Shown piece after piece: positions 49,893 through 61,467 of a DNA stretch of 64,000 nt. The DNA comes from Heterostelium multicystogenum (Eukaryota > Evosea > Eumycetozoa > Acytosteliales > Acytosteliaceae), in contig RCNN01000083.1 in assembly GCA_003667245.1 (NCBI GenBank), positions 1-64,000 on the forward strand. Direction: 5' to 3'. A program made the position numbers and the translations under genes. Every line of letters starts with the position of its first letter. Positions within the stretch are counted from its first letter, which is position 1. The notes beneath the pieces are model-generated. The model searched no databases. It was not told the DNA's origin and saw only the letters and a program-made list of their open reading frames with translations.

Positions 49893-50534
49893 GTTTAATC
49901 TCCTCAACTAACGTATATTCTCTTCTGCTGCTACTTCTAATTCTTCCTATTCCTCTTTTTTTTCTATTCAATTCGACTAAATCTTAGGCTAATAGTAACA
50001 ACTTTTTGACCGCTCTTCACGACTAAGTATTAAAGTAGGGTACTATCAAATTGTGGTCTTTATTTGATCTATATTATTATTATCTTAGCTTATTTATATT
50101 CAGTTTAGTTCAGCTACAATAACAATATCATCTCATACATAAAAAACAACAAACAAAAAACAAAAAAAAAATGAAAATTTAAAAACAGCATAACTTCAAA
50201 CATTGAATACTGCGAAGATTACTCCTCTCATATTCGTATTATCGTTGTTGTTATTGTTGTTGTTGTTGTTGTTTTATAAGTAATTTTAGGTTTGTTCTAC
50301 AAATTAATCATTCAACAACAACAGGCAAGCAAGATCAATCAATCATACAAAACCAATAAATTAATTCAATCAATTCAAACCAAATAAACAACAAATTAGA
50401 CTTTCCCTAGGGAACTGTGGTTATGTTAATTAAGGAGATAGACAAACTATCTTAAAAGACATAACTAACTTGTCAAAAGTTAATCATTAACAAACATAAA
50501 TTAAAAAAATATTCAGAATCAATTCTTTAAGATT

Positions 50535-50543
50535 TACCATAAA
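50535..50543 (+). promoter_or_regulatory. DUSE-like upstream element
   Basis: TACCATAAA at this position resembles the Dictyostelium upstream sequence element (core CCATAA). That element is known to lie about 60 nt before the 5' ends of snRNA and Class I RNA genes. Here it is about 65 nt before the predicted RNA start at 50601, the right distance and orientation. One C of the usual ACCCATAA form is missing. Confidence 0.55.
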
Positions 50544-50600
50544 AATTAATTTTAAATCCATTGATTCATTTAAATTTGGTTGCATGAATATTGATCTACA

Positions 50601-50659
50601 AGGTCTCCTTACAGCAAAACTTAATGGTTACTGTTGGTTCGAATCCGATTTTGAGATCT
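50601..50659 (+). ncRNA. Class I RNA candidate (dictyostelid small ncRNA)
   Basis: The exact 11-nt CCTTACAGCAA element that marks dictyostelid Class I RNAs is at 50607-50617. The hexamer just before it (AGGTCT, 50601-50606) pairs with AGATCT at 50654-50659 (five Watson-Crick pairs and one G-U), forming the expected terminal stem and a 59-nt RNA. Class I RNAs are known to be about 42-65 nt, mainly cytoplasmic, to bind the protein CIBP, and to be needed for normal multicellular development. A DUSE-like element sits about 65 nt upstream. The variable 3' part contains GGTTCGAATCC (50636-50646), which equals a pol III B-box consensus; its meaning is unknown. Confidence 0.75.
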
Positions 50660-51241
50660 GTCCACTTTCTCACAAATTTATTATATTTATCTTTCATTTT
50701 ATCAAAGCATCTTATCTTTTCACCTCCACCTCAGAAATAAAAAAAAAAACAAATAGAACAATTGTATGATAATTCAAGTCTATCTTGTTTTCTCAAGTAA
50801 TTTCTTGAAGTTCCTATCCTGAATAATTTCCTCCACGACTTAGCCTACCTCCACCACAATTTTAGTGCAACATAACAAACACCTGAGGTGCAAAGATCAA
50901 AGGATATCCTATCAATTTTTGTTTTTGCGAAAACCGTTGCACCATAAATTCTTTGATTTATTTTCATACAAAACGATGGCACTGGGTAACGTTGGATCCC
51001 TCACCGATCAGATATACAATCACTTGCACAATCCACCATTTTTCCAAAAAAAAAAAACTGATGAATTGTTATTGCATCCCTGCCTACAAAATAGAAAAAT
51101 TAAAAAAAGAATTTTTGTGTTGCCTCATCTGACTCTGCCCTAATTTCAAAGCTTGGATACTTCTTTTTGACAATCATTTCCATAGAATTAACAAATAATT
51201 ATTTTGTTGTTATATTTATATAGTAGCCAATAATAATAATA

Positions 51242-51849
51242 ATGAATAAAGGAATCTTATTGTTTTATCTTGTTGATTATCCCCTTGGTTCTCTTGATTG
51301 TCGCCTATTCCTCATACTGGTATAAGGTCCAAAATGAAGATGATTCCTCAGAGTACGCCGTATTCAAAGCTGGTGGAATTCAAGATCAGCGATGGAGGCA
51401 ACTCAATCACCAGATCTTGGAAACAATATTTCGGAAACGAGAAAAGCTATAAGAACACCTTGAGCATCTTCAATGCTTCTTTGGCCTTTGCTGTCATTGC
51501 TTGGATCATCAACATTTTAGCCATCGTATTCATAGTATTCAGTCTTGTTGGTATTCTGTCAAAGATCCCATTGCCATTGGGTTTTGTCACCAAGATTCTT
51601 CCAATTGGTGTCTTTATTTGTTGCCTCATCTCAATGTTCATCTTTATTGGAGCCCCATCAGCCAAAATGAAGGACTGCAAGAATGTTAGCATCGACGAAA
51701 TCTGCGAAAGAAATGAGATGAACAAGAAGTTGATTGGAAGCGAAGATGGAATCAAATGGGGACCAATTGAAGGTTGGGCATGTGTTATCATCTCTGCTTT
51801 CTTCTCTTTGATAGCCTCTATCATCTCCATGATGGTCGCCAGCTATTAA
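51242..51849 (+). CDS. Four-TM (claudin/Sur7-like topology) membrane protein
   Basis: Start MNKGILLF at 51242. TM1 (LIIPLVLLIVAYSSYWYKV) appears after a one-base shift near 51262, and a second shift lies near 51390. The extracellular part has YAVFKAGGIQ and RSWKQYFGNEKSYKN. TM2 (AWIINILAIVFIVFSLVGIL) and TM3 (ILPIGVFICCLISMFIFIGA) are separated by a short loop; a Cys-containing loop (MKDCKNVSIDEICERNEM) leads to TM4 (ACVIISAFFSLIASIISMMV). About 200 residues. Dictyostelids carry several such small tetraspan proteins; no specific function is known to me. Confidence 0.65.
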
Positions 51850-51977
51850 TCATGCATAAATAGATAAATAAAAAAGCCACTCCTATGATTATATAATTAA
51901 TTCAGTAATGTTTGTTATTTGAGATATTTATATTTGTATATTTTAATGTTTGTTTATTTTTTCAAACATATTTTATT

Positions 51978-54887
51978 TTACTCTCGCTTGACTCTTCTGT
52001 TCGATGAGTGAAGAAATAAATTCATTAGTGATTTACGCAAGAGATCGAATGGAATGATGGTAAGTGAAGCGAGGATGATGACAACCCATTCGTTGAGGTT
52101 GAGTCCAACTGTTCTGAGTACACGTCACCAATGTAGGTGAAAACAATTTGTACAACGAAAATGAAGAGAACTACAACGATGAATCCCTTGTTGTCCAAAA
52201 GGTGGTCGAACAAGTTGAGTCTGTGAGTACGGACGTTGAATGCGTTGATGACTGCCATGAAAATAAAGAATGCAAAGAAAGCTGTCAAGAATACTGGCTC
52301 CGATGGAATACCGTGTCTGGTAAAGTATGACTCTACGAAATCATTCGACAAGAATGTAACTGACATTGCCCAAATGAAATGGTCCACCACTTAAAATTGA
52401 AGCCCACATTCTAGAATTGATATCAAAATAATTAGCATTTTGATTCCAATTTACTAATATTTTTGATTACCTACCTTGTTGTAATAATATTTTTGATCTC
52501 TCTTGATTGGTTTGTTCTTCATGTAACGTTCAAGAGCTGGTTCACCTCCGAATGCGAGAGCTGCAAGAGTGTCCATAACAAGATTGACCCAAAGCAATTG
52601 AATAAGAGTGAGTGGGAAATCGATACCCATGAATGGACCTAAAAAATACGATAAGTGTGGAGGCAACATTGATTGTCGATTGGAATACAATAAACTTTTG
52701 GATGGACTTGTAGATGGTACGTCCATAGAGGACAGCCTTGGTAATTGATGCAAAGTTATCGTCGAGAATGACAATATCGGCGGCTTCCTTTGATACTTCG
52801 GAACCACTACCCATGGCGAAACCAACATCGGCGTGCTTGAGTGCGGCAGAATCATTTACACCGTCACCAGTCATACCAACAACCTTGTGAAGTGATTGAG
52901 CAACATTGGACGAAACGGGTCTTGTCTCTTGGAAGTGCACGTGAGACAACACGCAAATGTGGAATCATTTCCTTGAGACGCTCATCAGTGACGTGTTGCA
53001 AATCGAGTGAAGTGATGACAACACCTGGTTGGTGTTCCTCTCCTGGAGAGATCAATCCAATTTGGTGGGCAACAGCAATAGCAGTTTCACGCTTGTCACC
53101 AGTAATCATGACAACTTGGACACCAGCACCCTTGGCAATTTGAATAGCATCTCTTGATTCTTCACGAATTTTCATCATAAACACCTACAACACCAACCAA
53201 AATTAAATTGTTTGGTAATTTTTCAGTTTCCTTTAGTGGCTCCTTTGAGACGGCAACAGCAATAACTCTGATACCTTGTTCTGACAACTTGTTGATCTCT
53301 GTTGTGAATGCATCGATATTTGGAATTGGTTCAATAAATCCATCCTCATTGAAATGAGAAGTGCAACGACTAATTACAATCTCTGGAGCACCTTTCAAAC
53401 ATGTAATATCAATAGAATCAGCATTGTGGTGATTGGAACATCTAAAATAAAACAAAGTTAGAATTTGAACCACAATTGTTGTACGTATCATTTGTTTCTT
53501 TCACTTACTTTAAGATACCTAATGGTGGTTTACCAGATGCTCCACCTTGAATTGGAACATTCAAAAGGGCAGCTGAATATTTACGCTCCGAATGGAAAAG
53601 AATTTCCTTTACAATTTCAACGTTGTAATCTTTCATGAGGGAGTTTTGGTCGAGAATTGAAGAAGTGCCTTGTCGGATGCATTTCCACCTACAATTTGTC
53701 CATCCTCATCGATGACTGATGATGTTGATTCTCTAACTGCGAATGAGAGTACGTCTCTGAGTTCCTGTGGGATATGGCTGAATCCCTTATAGGTTACACC
53801 GCTTCCACTTACAAAGGTACGTGGGATGAACTGACCTTTGGTGATTGTACCTGTTTTTATCGACGAACAAGATATCCAAGCTACCGGCAGTTTCAATACC
53901 AAGCAACTTACGAACCAATACCTTAGCCTTGAGCAACTTACGCATGTTCAAAGAAAGTACGATGGCAATCATCATTGGCAAACCCTCTGGTACAGCTACT
54001 ACAATAATGATAATGGCCAATGTGATAGAGTTGACAATATCACGAAGAACCATGGGTAGTTGGAGATGTAGGTAACAATTTGGTCCCATTGATATCCATT
54101 GTTCCATGATAAACTGCTTGAAGAGGAAAGAAACAACGATGAAACATGCACCAATGTAACCGAGTGTGGAGATGTTGTCGGCCAACTTTCCAAGCTTGAT
54201 TTGGAGTGGTGATTCACGCTCGTCTGCCTTTGAAAGTTCGACGGCAAGCTCACCATAGATGGTGGAGCTACCAACGCTGTCGACCATGAGTACACCCTCA
54301 CCGTCCTCTACGACGGAACCACGGAAACACAAATGGTCATCAAGGAAGTTATTCTTGTAAGCGGGCTTGTAGGAGTCGGGAGCAACGGTCTTCTTTTCGA
54401 GTTGGCTCTCACCATTGAGCGACGATTGATTCACAAATAGTTCTCCGGCAACTAGCTTGCCATCGGCTGGAATCTTGTCACCAGCTTGTAAAAGGACGTA
54501 GTCACCAACGACCACATCAAAAGCATAGATATTCTGTACGTGATTTCCGTTACGGAAGACGTTGCACTTGATACGCGAAGCTTTCTCTTGGAGCTCCTGG
54601 AAGGAGTTCTCATTCTTATACTCGGAATAGGTCGAAACGAATGTTGCCAAGAACACAGCACTCGCAATACCGATGCCCTCGAACCATTCTGCATAGCCAA
54701 AGAAAGCCAACACCACAGTGATGACCAATGCTACACACAAAATATGAATCAGTGGATCTTCAAAGTTGCCTTTCAACTTTTCAAAGAAACTCTCTACTTT
54801 TACAGGAGGCAATGTATTTGCACCATACTTTTCTCTATTTTCATTTACTTTTCTTTCATCTAAACCATTGAAATGATATTTTACCAT
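51978..54887 (-). CDS. PMCA-type Ca2+-transporting P-type ATPase (PatA-like)
   Basis: Start MVKYHFNGLDERKVNENREK at 54887. Typical parts in order: actuator domain (VVVGDYVLLQAGDKIPADG, SSLNGESQLEKK), TM4 VAVPEGLPMM, phosphorylation site FVDK-TGTITKGQF (split by one extra A at about 53857), KGAPEIVISRC, MITGDKRETAIAVA, and the hinge GMTGDGVNDSAALKHADVGF. Then the PMCA C-terminal TMs follow, including LIQLLWVNLVMDTLAALAF and LNLNEWVVIILASLTIIPFD. Introns: 53442-53508 and about 52411-52476. Shifts near 54055-54085, 53857, 53650, 53170, 52920, 52640 and 52120. The tail after the last TM is about 20 residues, too short for a calmodulin-binding autoinhibitory domain. D. discoideum PatA of the contractile vacuole likewise lacks one. 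Confidence 0.88.
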
Positions 54888-55713
54888 GGTTGCTGTTGTT
54901 GTTTAATATTTTATTATTTTTTATGAATGCCAAAATAAAAAACAAAATATAATAATCTATCTATCTATCTATATTGTTATCTGTATTTATATAAGTAATA
55001 ATAATAATAATAATAATAATATTCTATAAATAATAATAATAATAATATAATATGTAATGTAATATTTTTAACTAATATAATTATTAGTTTTTGTTTAGAT
55101 TAAGTTAGTTAAGTTAGTTGGTTAGTTAGTTTTAGTTCGTGATACAATTACACAAATTACATGATTATTTGTGAAAATGATATCTGTCTATTTTCAACTA
55201 TTATTATTAATTTTATTTTATTTCAATGTGTGTTACTGATGACTGGATGTGTTGTTGAATAAATATATATGGATAGTGTTAACTAACTCTATATATTAAC
55301 ACATATATTATTATTAATATCGTATCGACTATTAAACTAATTTGAACTAAATCATGTAATTTGGTAACTTTAAAAAGTTGTCAACAAAGAAGCTCCTAAA
55401 TATTTAGGCTTCCAACTGCTGACTTGACAATATTTACTTACTTTACTCAAAACCTAATACTAATGCGACATAAACTATCTTTCTGTTTGTCTTATTCTAT
55501 CTATATTACTTTAATAATAACTATGAACGAAATAACAACCAACTAAACCAATCTATCTATCTATCTATCAGCTATCTGTTTGTTGCTATTTGTTTATTGT
55601 TATTACTATATTATTAATTTAATTTAATTATTTAATTAATTAATTTATCAGTCAAATCAAATTGAAGTGCATATACTTTGAATTTTCTTTACCTGTCCTA
55701 TTAGCCTATCTAC

Positions 55714-55746
<33 letters not shown>

Positions 55747-56503
55747 GCTTTAATAAGATTGTGTTGGTGCTGCTTCCTGCTGATGCTGCTGTTCAACAAA
55801 ATTATTAATTATTTAAAAATGTTTCGTTTAAAAAAATAGTTTGGGGGTATGTGTTGAATAAAAATAAAAAAAACTAATTTTCATTTTGGGAACTCAAAAG
55901 GTGAGTCAGAGATCAGTTTGGAGTGTGATGACTCACTTCCTTGCTGAGGAAATTGTGACCCATCAGAAAAGCAGAATTGTGCCCAAAAGAAGAATTAACT
56001 AAATTCTAACTGTTTTGTTTATTTTCTATATTAAACAGTCAAGAATAGAATCATAGATTAGATCAGAATTGTGTGTTGATTGTTAAAGTTTGATCTTGAA
56101 TTATCAATTAAACAGTCAGTCTATATAGTCTATCACAATTTCTTCTTTGTAATGTCGACAACAAATCAACAATCACTATTAAACCTACCACCTGCTTATA
56201 AGCCTATAAGTCATGAGTCTTAAAATTTAATTTAATAGGACCAATTTGGTTTGAAAATTGGAAATTTAGATATTCAGAAATTTGGAAGTGCCTGGAAATA
56301 AATTATAATTATTATATATATATATATATATGAGGAGCATACGGTATTTTAAAATTGTACATATTTATTTAGATTTGAGTTATCGTAATAATATGATTTA
56401 ACAAAAAACAAAACAAACCCGAAAATAAAGATCTTGGAAACAGATAATGATTGTGGAGGGGAATTGTATATGTGTTTATGTATTTTTTTGATTTCAACTA
56501 AAT
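54888..56503. other. Long spacer upstream of the Ca2+-ATPase
   Basis: 1.6 kb with no gene. It has CTAT repeats (54958-54973 and 55551-55570), (AAT)n tracts (about 54997-55020 and 55727-55745), TTAG-type repeats at about 55100-55140 and an (AT)n tract at about 56315-56332. A pair of inverted bZIP-like sites lies at 55901-55936. Confidence 0.5.
55901..55936. promoter_or_regulatory. Inverted pair of TGA(G/C)TCA sites
   Basis: GTGAGTCA at 55901-55908 and its exact reverse complement TGACTCAC at 55929-55936 are separated by 20 nt. Each contains the AP-1/bZIP core TGA(C/G)TCA. It lies about 1 kb upstream of the Ca2+-ATPase and downstream of the GPR180-like gene. Either a regulatory pair or a small hairpin; function is inferred only. 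Confidence 0.4.
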
Positions 56504-58213
56504 TTAGATGGACTCGTATGGAACGGTACCAGCAGAGTCGACACGACCCGAGATGGTAAAGTAGTCACTGGCACGTGATGGTGAGAGCAAGATGGAGAGA
56601 CCAGTCAATGCCAAGAAGTTGAAGGTGACGTAGAATGCAAGGACAGTCTTTTGACGAATCCATGCGTCGACGGCGGAAGCGACAATGCAGATGAATGGCA
56701 AAGCCAAGAACCAGATGACAAAGGTAACTCCAAAGTAGGTGTAGAACTTACGCTTGGCTGGGTGGTTCTCTTCCATGTAGGTGTTGTAACCGCACCACAT
56801 GAACCAAATCATGGCGAGTGAACGAAACAACCAACAAAATGATACCTGGGACGGTATCGTACATGTAGACGGTCGATGCCTTGTCTTGACCGGCCTTGTA
56901 CCAAATGAACATAATCAAGTAGAGAGCAGAGAGGATACCCATGACACCGAGAATGATCTTCTTCTCATCGATGGTTACTCTTGAGATAGCCCATCCCTTA
57001 GCAATCAAGATCAACAATAAAATGAATGTCAATTGGGCTGCCAAATCCAAGACTAAATATGATAAATGAAAGTGGTTTGTTAGCTATCGTGATACAGTGT
57101 AGTCGAGCTGACTTAGATGACAACATACTTTCACCAAAACCTTGCAATCCCTTGGCTCCAACACCATTATGTGAATATGCACCGTAGTGAATCAATAGGA
57201 TAAAAATAGAAAGGAATTCCAATACAATCGAAACGGTCAATAATTTGACGATCTAAACGATAGGTTAGTTAAATTGCTTACTGGCAGAGCCATGATAGGT
57301 GTTACATACTGGGTGGAATGACTTGGTTGACATGAGGACCCAAGCAGAGTAACCGCTGTAGACGGTCAAGAGTAAGAAGAACCAGAAGTAAACGAGATAC
57401 ATGGCCTCAAGACCTTGGTCATCGTATGAGAACTCACGCTTCCAAAGTCCACCAGCATTCTTCCAGCTGATGGTGTATTCCAAATCCAATCCATCATCAT
57501 CTTGACAGTTGGCAGCAGCCAAGAACCAATAATGTGGACGCATAAAGTCGTTCACTGGGTAGGTGATTGCAGTTCCATTCATAGTTGGTTGGGTATAGAT
57601 TGGAAGTGAGATGCTAGCACGCTCTGAACAGTTCTGTTTGATTTGTAAACAGCGTCCCATGATCCTTGAACATCATCATAAATATATAACTTTACGTTTG
57701 GATTGCTTGATTTACCTGTGAATGTGAAAACTCCTTGACCTATAGTGTTTTTTTGTTTTCAATCAATCAGAAAATCAGATTAATAAAAACGATTGATTCT
57801 TTGTGGGTCATGTGTGATGGTGGATAGTGAGTGGTGAGTGGTGAAGGGTGATCAGTGTTGTACTCGTTGTTGAGATGGTGCTCAATAATAATAATAAATG
57901 ATCACACCTCTTCTAATTGTCAAAACAACTAAACTAATTCAAAGTTGACAGATGTAGAAGTTTATCTAAAACTTAGCTATAGCTGTAACTACCAACTACC
58001 AACTACCAATATATCAAAATTTGACTGAATTATAAATGAATAGATTAGATTAGCTATTCTAAACTTACCATAGGTACTGAAACAGAACTTATCCAAATAA
58101 GCCCATGAAGATTTAGTCTTCAAGTGAGACTTTGTGTATTTGGCTTCAGTGAATGCAGCAAACAAAGTTGCCAACAAAACAACTGTTAACAACAATTTAA
58201 TTTGTACTTTCAT
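56504..58213 (-). CDS. GPR180/TMEM145-like seven-TM (GOST family) protein
   Basis: A signal peptide (MKVQIKLLLTVVLLATLFAA) is followed by a lumenal domain with paired cysteines (LDKFCFSTYG, GVFTFTG, QNCSERASISLP, HYWFLAAANCQDDDGLDLEY). Seven hydrophobic segments come next, beginning YLVYFWFFLLLTVYSGYSAW and including IAKGWAISRVTI, SLAMIWFMWCGYNT and FVIWFLALPFICIVASAV. A GW-x-(I/L)-(S/T)-R turn after a TM is typical of this family. The protein probably acts in Golgi/plasma-membrane trafficking or signalling. Introns are near 57710-58070 (at least one), 57255-57307, 57053-57130 and about 56825. One or two base shifts are in the lumenal part (about 57625). Confidence 0.78.
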
Positions 58214-59367
58214 CTCTTGTAAAAAAAGATTGATGTCTTCGTCCTAAGTCCAATATAATATATTTAAATAATAAATAAATAATAATATTTGATTGCTAAT
58301 AATAAATAATACTATTAATACTAATATTATTACTATTAGAGAACTATTGGGATGTTTAGGTGAGTGACTTAATGCTCTTAATAACTAATATGCCAAGCTG
58401 TTTGTGTTCATGAATCTGTTTGGCACCATGGTTTGCTTCAACAGACTTTCGCAAATGATTAAAAATAAAAAAAAATTAAAAAAACCAAAAGTTTTTTGCA
58501 AAAATATCCTTTTTGAATTGTAAAGGAATTTTTTTAGTTTGTTTTGGTTGGTTTTTTAATGAGGGACTCAAAGTGAATTCTTTGCAAATCAAAAACCAAT
58601 CCAAAACAAACCAAACCAAACCAAACATAACCTGTTCACACACAAACACACTCACTTCTCAATTTATTTCGGAGTCGAAATGGTACTCTGTTCATAAATA
58701 AATCCTATCTGTCTCTGACCACCAAAATCGTTTGGTAGATATCTCGATACTTTTTTATTTTCGGGGCACCTCTTATGATTACCACATCTATAATTAATAG
58801 GATAATTTAGATCATTAATAAAATTAGTAATAATATGGTAGTACACATTGTGGATCCAGTGCATTGGATGTCCAACACTACAATTCCATCTAAATTGATG
58901 GATAGAAGGTTCTTCCTATAGATATCTTTGCACTTTTACAATAAATTATGATACCTTTAAGACTTTAAAAAAACAACTTTTTATATGTTCATGTATTTAA
59001 ATATATATTGTCAAATTGAGATATCTATGTTTGACTCATAGAACATCTAGCCTACGAGGATAATGAATAATACTTTCTCTTAGATGTACATCTAAATTGA
59101 TTGAAAGAAATATCATAAAATAAAATTTGATGGAATTTCCACCCAAAACCCATTCAACTAATATTTTATTAGAATGGTGGTATAAGTTGGATTTTTTATT
59201 ATGAAATTAATCTCACTTTTTGTTTTGCTTGGTGTTTTATCATATGATCGAGGATTATAGGTATTCTTTTTAGAAATAGCAATCAATCAATCAATCAATC
59301 AATCTAACAAACAAACCTCATTGTATAGTTATTTATTTATTTATTATTTATTTATTAAAAGAAAGAT
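58214..59367. other. Intergenic spacer
   Basis: About 1.15 kb, AT-rich, with A- and T-runs near 58455-58500 and an AATC repeat at 59281-59304. Open frames at 58513-58701 and 58664-58864 lack any supporting feature. Confidence 0.5.
59281..59304. repeat. (AATC)6 microsatellite
   Basis: Six tetranucleotide units in intergenic sequence. Confidence 0.9.
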
Positions 59368-59617
59368 ATGTCAAATAAAAGTTTAGTCTCACATTTTTGA
59401 AAAGGTAATTATTACTATATCTCCGATGATAAAAAGGAATTATAATTAAATTTAATACTATACAATTAAATAGGAAATCCAAAAGGCAAATGAGCCAGCT
59501 GGAGCTAAAGAAAGAGTATGGACACCAAAGAAAGATGATGACTATAGAGTCCAAACAGCTTTGAAATCTGGAAAAGGAACTCCACCACCAAAGAAATCAC
59601 TTAGTCAACTACCATAA
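59368..59617 (+). CDS. Small basic proline-containing protein
   Basis: Start MSNKSLVSH at 59368; one base shift before FEK and an intron (about 59405-59472, GTAATT...AATAG) lead to EIQKANEPAGAKERVWTPKK followed by DDDYRVQTALKSGKGTPPPK and KSLSQLP-stop. About 60 residues, rich in Lys and Pro, with no TM or signal. No family recognised. An alternative frame of exon 2 ends early and has a poorer composition. Confidence 0.45.
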
Positions 59618-61467
59618 ACATAGCAACACCTCACTGAATACAAAAAAAACAAAACAAACAACTCTGCTACTGATCCATCCAAGCAAATAAATAATAGTTC
59701 AGGTCGATCAAAGCATCCCTATGTACATGAACGAATGATATTATATAATAATAATAAACAACCAATAATCTCAAATTACTAAGATTAATTATTATTATAG
59801 CATTCTAAATACCTTTCAAGATAAGAGAATTATAATTGAATTGCTACAAAAATATAATCTTTGAATATTATGTAATATAAGTTATAGGTGGTAATATCAT
59901 AAAGTTGTATTGTAAACTTTGCTATGAGCCTCTTCTTAGGTTTACTTTGTAATCAAATCTCATCTTACATACATAGCTTAGTACTTTTGCGAACTCCTAC
60001 AATTAAGTAGTGAACGTGGTTCCAACTTATTGATCGATTCTTTTAGAATGTCATGTTTGACATGATTGACAGGTGTACAATGGTGTCAATATTCTGAATG
60101 AAAAAGGAAATAAACTTGTCTGAAATTTGATGGGCACAAATAGTGCAACTTGGTCTGATTTTTGCTACAAAAATTAATTTTGCAGAGTGCATTTCGTGGA
60201 GTGGATCCAGAAGTGAAATTACGGAGTGTCCCAAGAAGAATTTTCCAATTTTTTTTTTATTTTATTAGATTTTATTAATGTATCCATTTGGATTTACAGA
60301 ACAACAACCTATTATTGTATACATCTAAATATCATCTACACACACACAACAACAACAACAGGCGACACCACCACCACCTCCACTTCTCTTCTCCACTCCT
60401 TCCGTCCTCTGGTTGTCCTTCTCCAGTCATATTGTGTTTTACAGCTACCCCTACAGAGATCAAAGTTTCTGACTACTTCCTATCAGTAAAGTGTATGTAC
60501 AATTCAAGTTAGTATTTCGCCAACTGTTGGTGAACACACCCGAACACTCAGCATCACTCCTTCTGGGCATACCGACGGCTCTCCTTCACTCTGCTCAATC
60601 TTCATGCACCTTCTATATTTATATATCTCTATCATCACTTTGTTAAAGACAGACACGACACGGGTTGTTCTTTGCAATTGTTTTTACTCTTTGTTATTTT
60701 TTAGTTGATGATTGATGATTCGTTTGCCCAGGTATGCACCTTAAGATCAATCAATTAATTTCCAATTGGGTGTTGGATCATCTGTGTTTATTTTAGGAAT
60801 TGAATTGAATTGATTACAACTAGTTGACCATTTTTAATTTTTCAACGCAAATGGTTGCATGTTCAGGGCATGTCGGTACCTTAACATCGAATGCCATTGA
60901 CCTCTTTAAATTATATTCTTGACCAAGCAATTCATGCCATTTTTATAAAGGCTTGCAAAGGTTTCTGAATATTTCCCGTTAAATATTACGCATTTTATAT
61001 TCTTTATTATTTTCTTTGTCGTATACAGTATTGATATCATAAAAAAGTAATTCATTAGAGTGAATGGAATTTGAGTATTATTATTATTACTATTAGCATC
61101 AAAACAAATACATAATTATCACCCTAATATAAATATATATATATATATATTTAATTATTTAAATAATAGTTGTAATAGTAATAATAATATAATTATTAAG
61201 ATTGATAAGCATTAGCTAATTGAATTTTATTTTTATAAAAACCAAAATCCAAAAGTGCAAGCGATCTTCTTTTACTAGTCAGTTTATTAAATGTTTACTA
61301 CTGATACCATCATCGGATTCTCAAGGTTATATTTTCGATAAAAAAATCAAGATTAGCTGCAAATTTGAAAAATAATATTAAAATTAAATTTGAGCATAAG
61401 CAAAGAAAGAAAACAAAAAAAAACACAACAAACAACAACAACAAAACAACAAACAACACTGGTATCG
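59618..61467. other. Long 5' flank of the zinc-finger gene
   Basis: 1.85 kb with no convincing gene. A GC-richer stretch with CACAACAACAACAGGCGACACC-like sequence at about 60340-60520 has open frames with biased composition, not supported as coding. A less AT-rich patch at 60845-60975 is unexplained. An (AT)n tract is at about 61135-61150. Confidence 0.45.

Larger units (their letters stand above)
49893..51241. other. Divergent spacer holding a small RNA candidate
   Basis: A spacer of 1.35 kb between CNOT2 (minus) and the four-TM protein (plus). It contains GTTGTT microsatellite sequence (50244-50273) and A-rich runs. The Class I RNA candidate with its upstream element is at 50536-50659. The rest, 50760-51240, has a few open frames without recognisable features. 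Confidence 0.5.

Noticed and set aside
50570..50660. tRNA gene suggested by GGTTCGAATCC
   Set aside because: No A-box, acceptor stem or anticodon arm can be formed at the right distance; the Class I RNA layout explains the segment better.
60226..60512. Overlapping plus-strand frames with His/Thr/Asn runs
   Set aside because: Driven by CA-rich repeat sequence; no start context, domain or splice partner.
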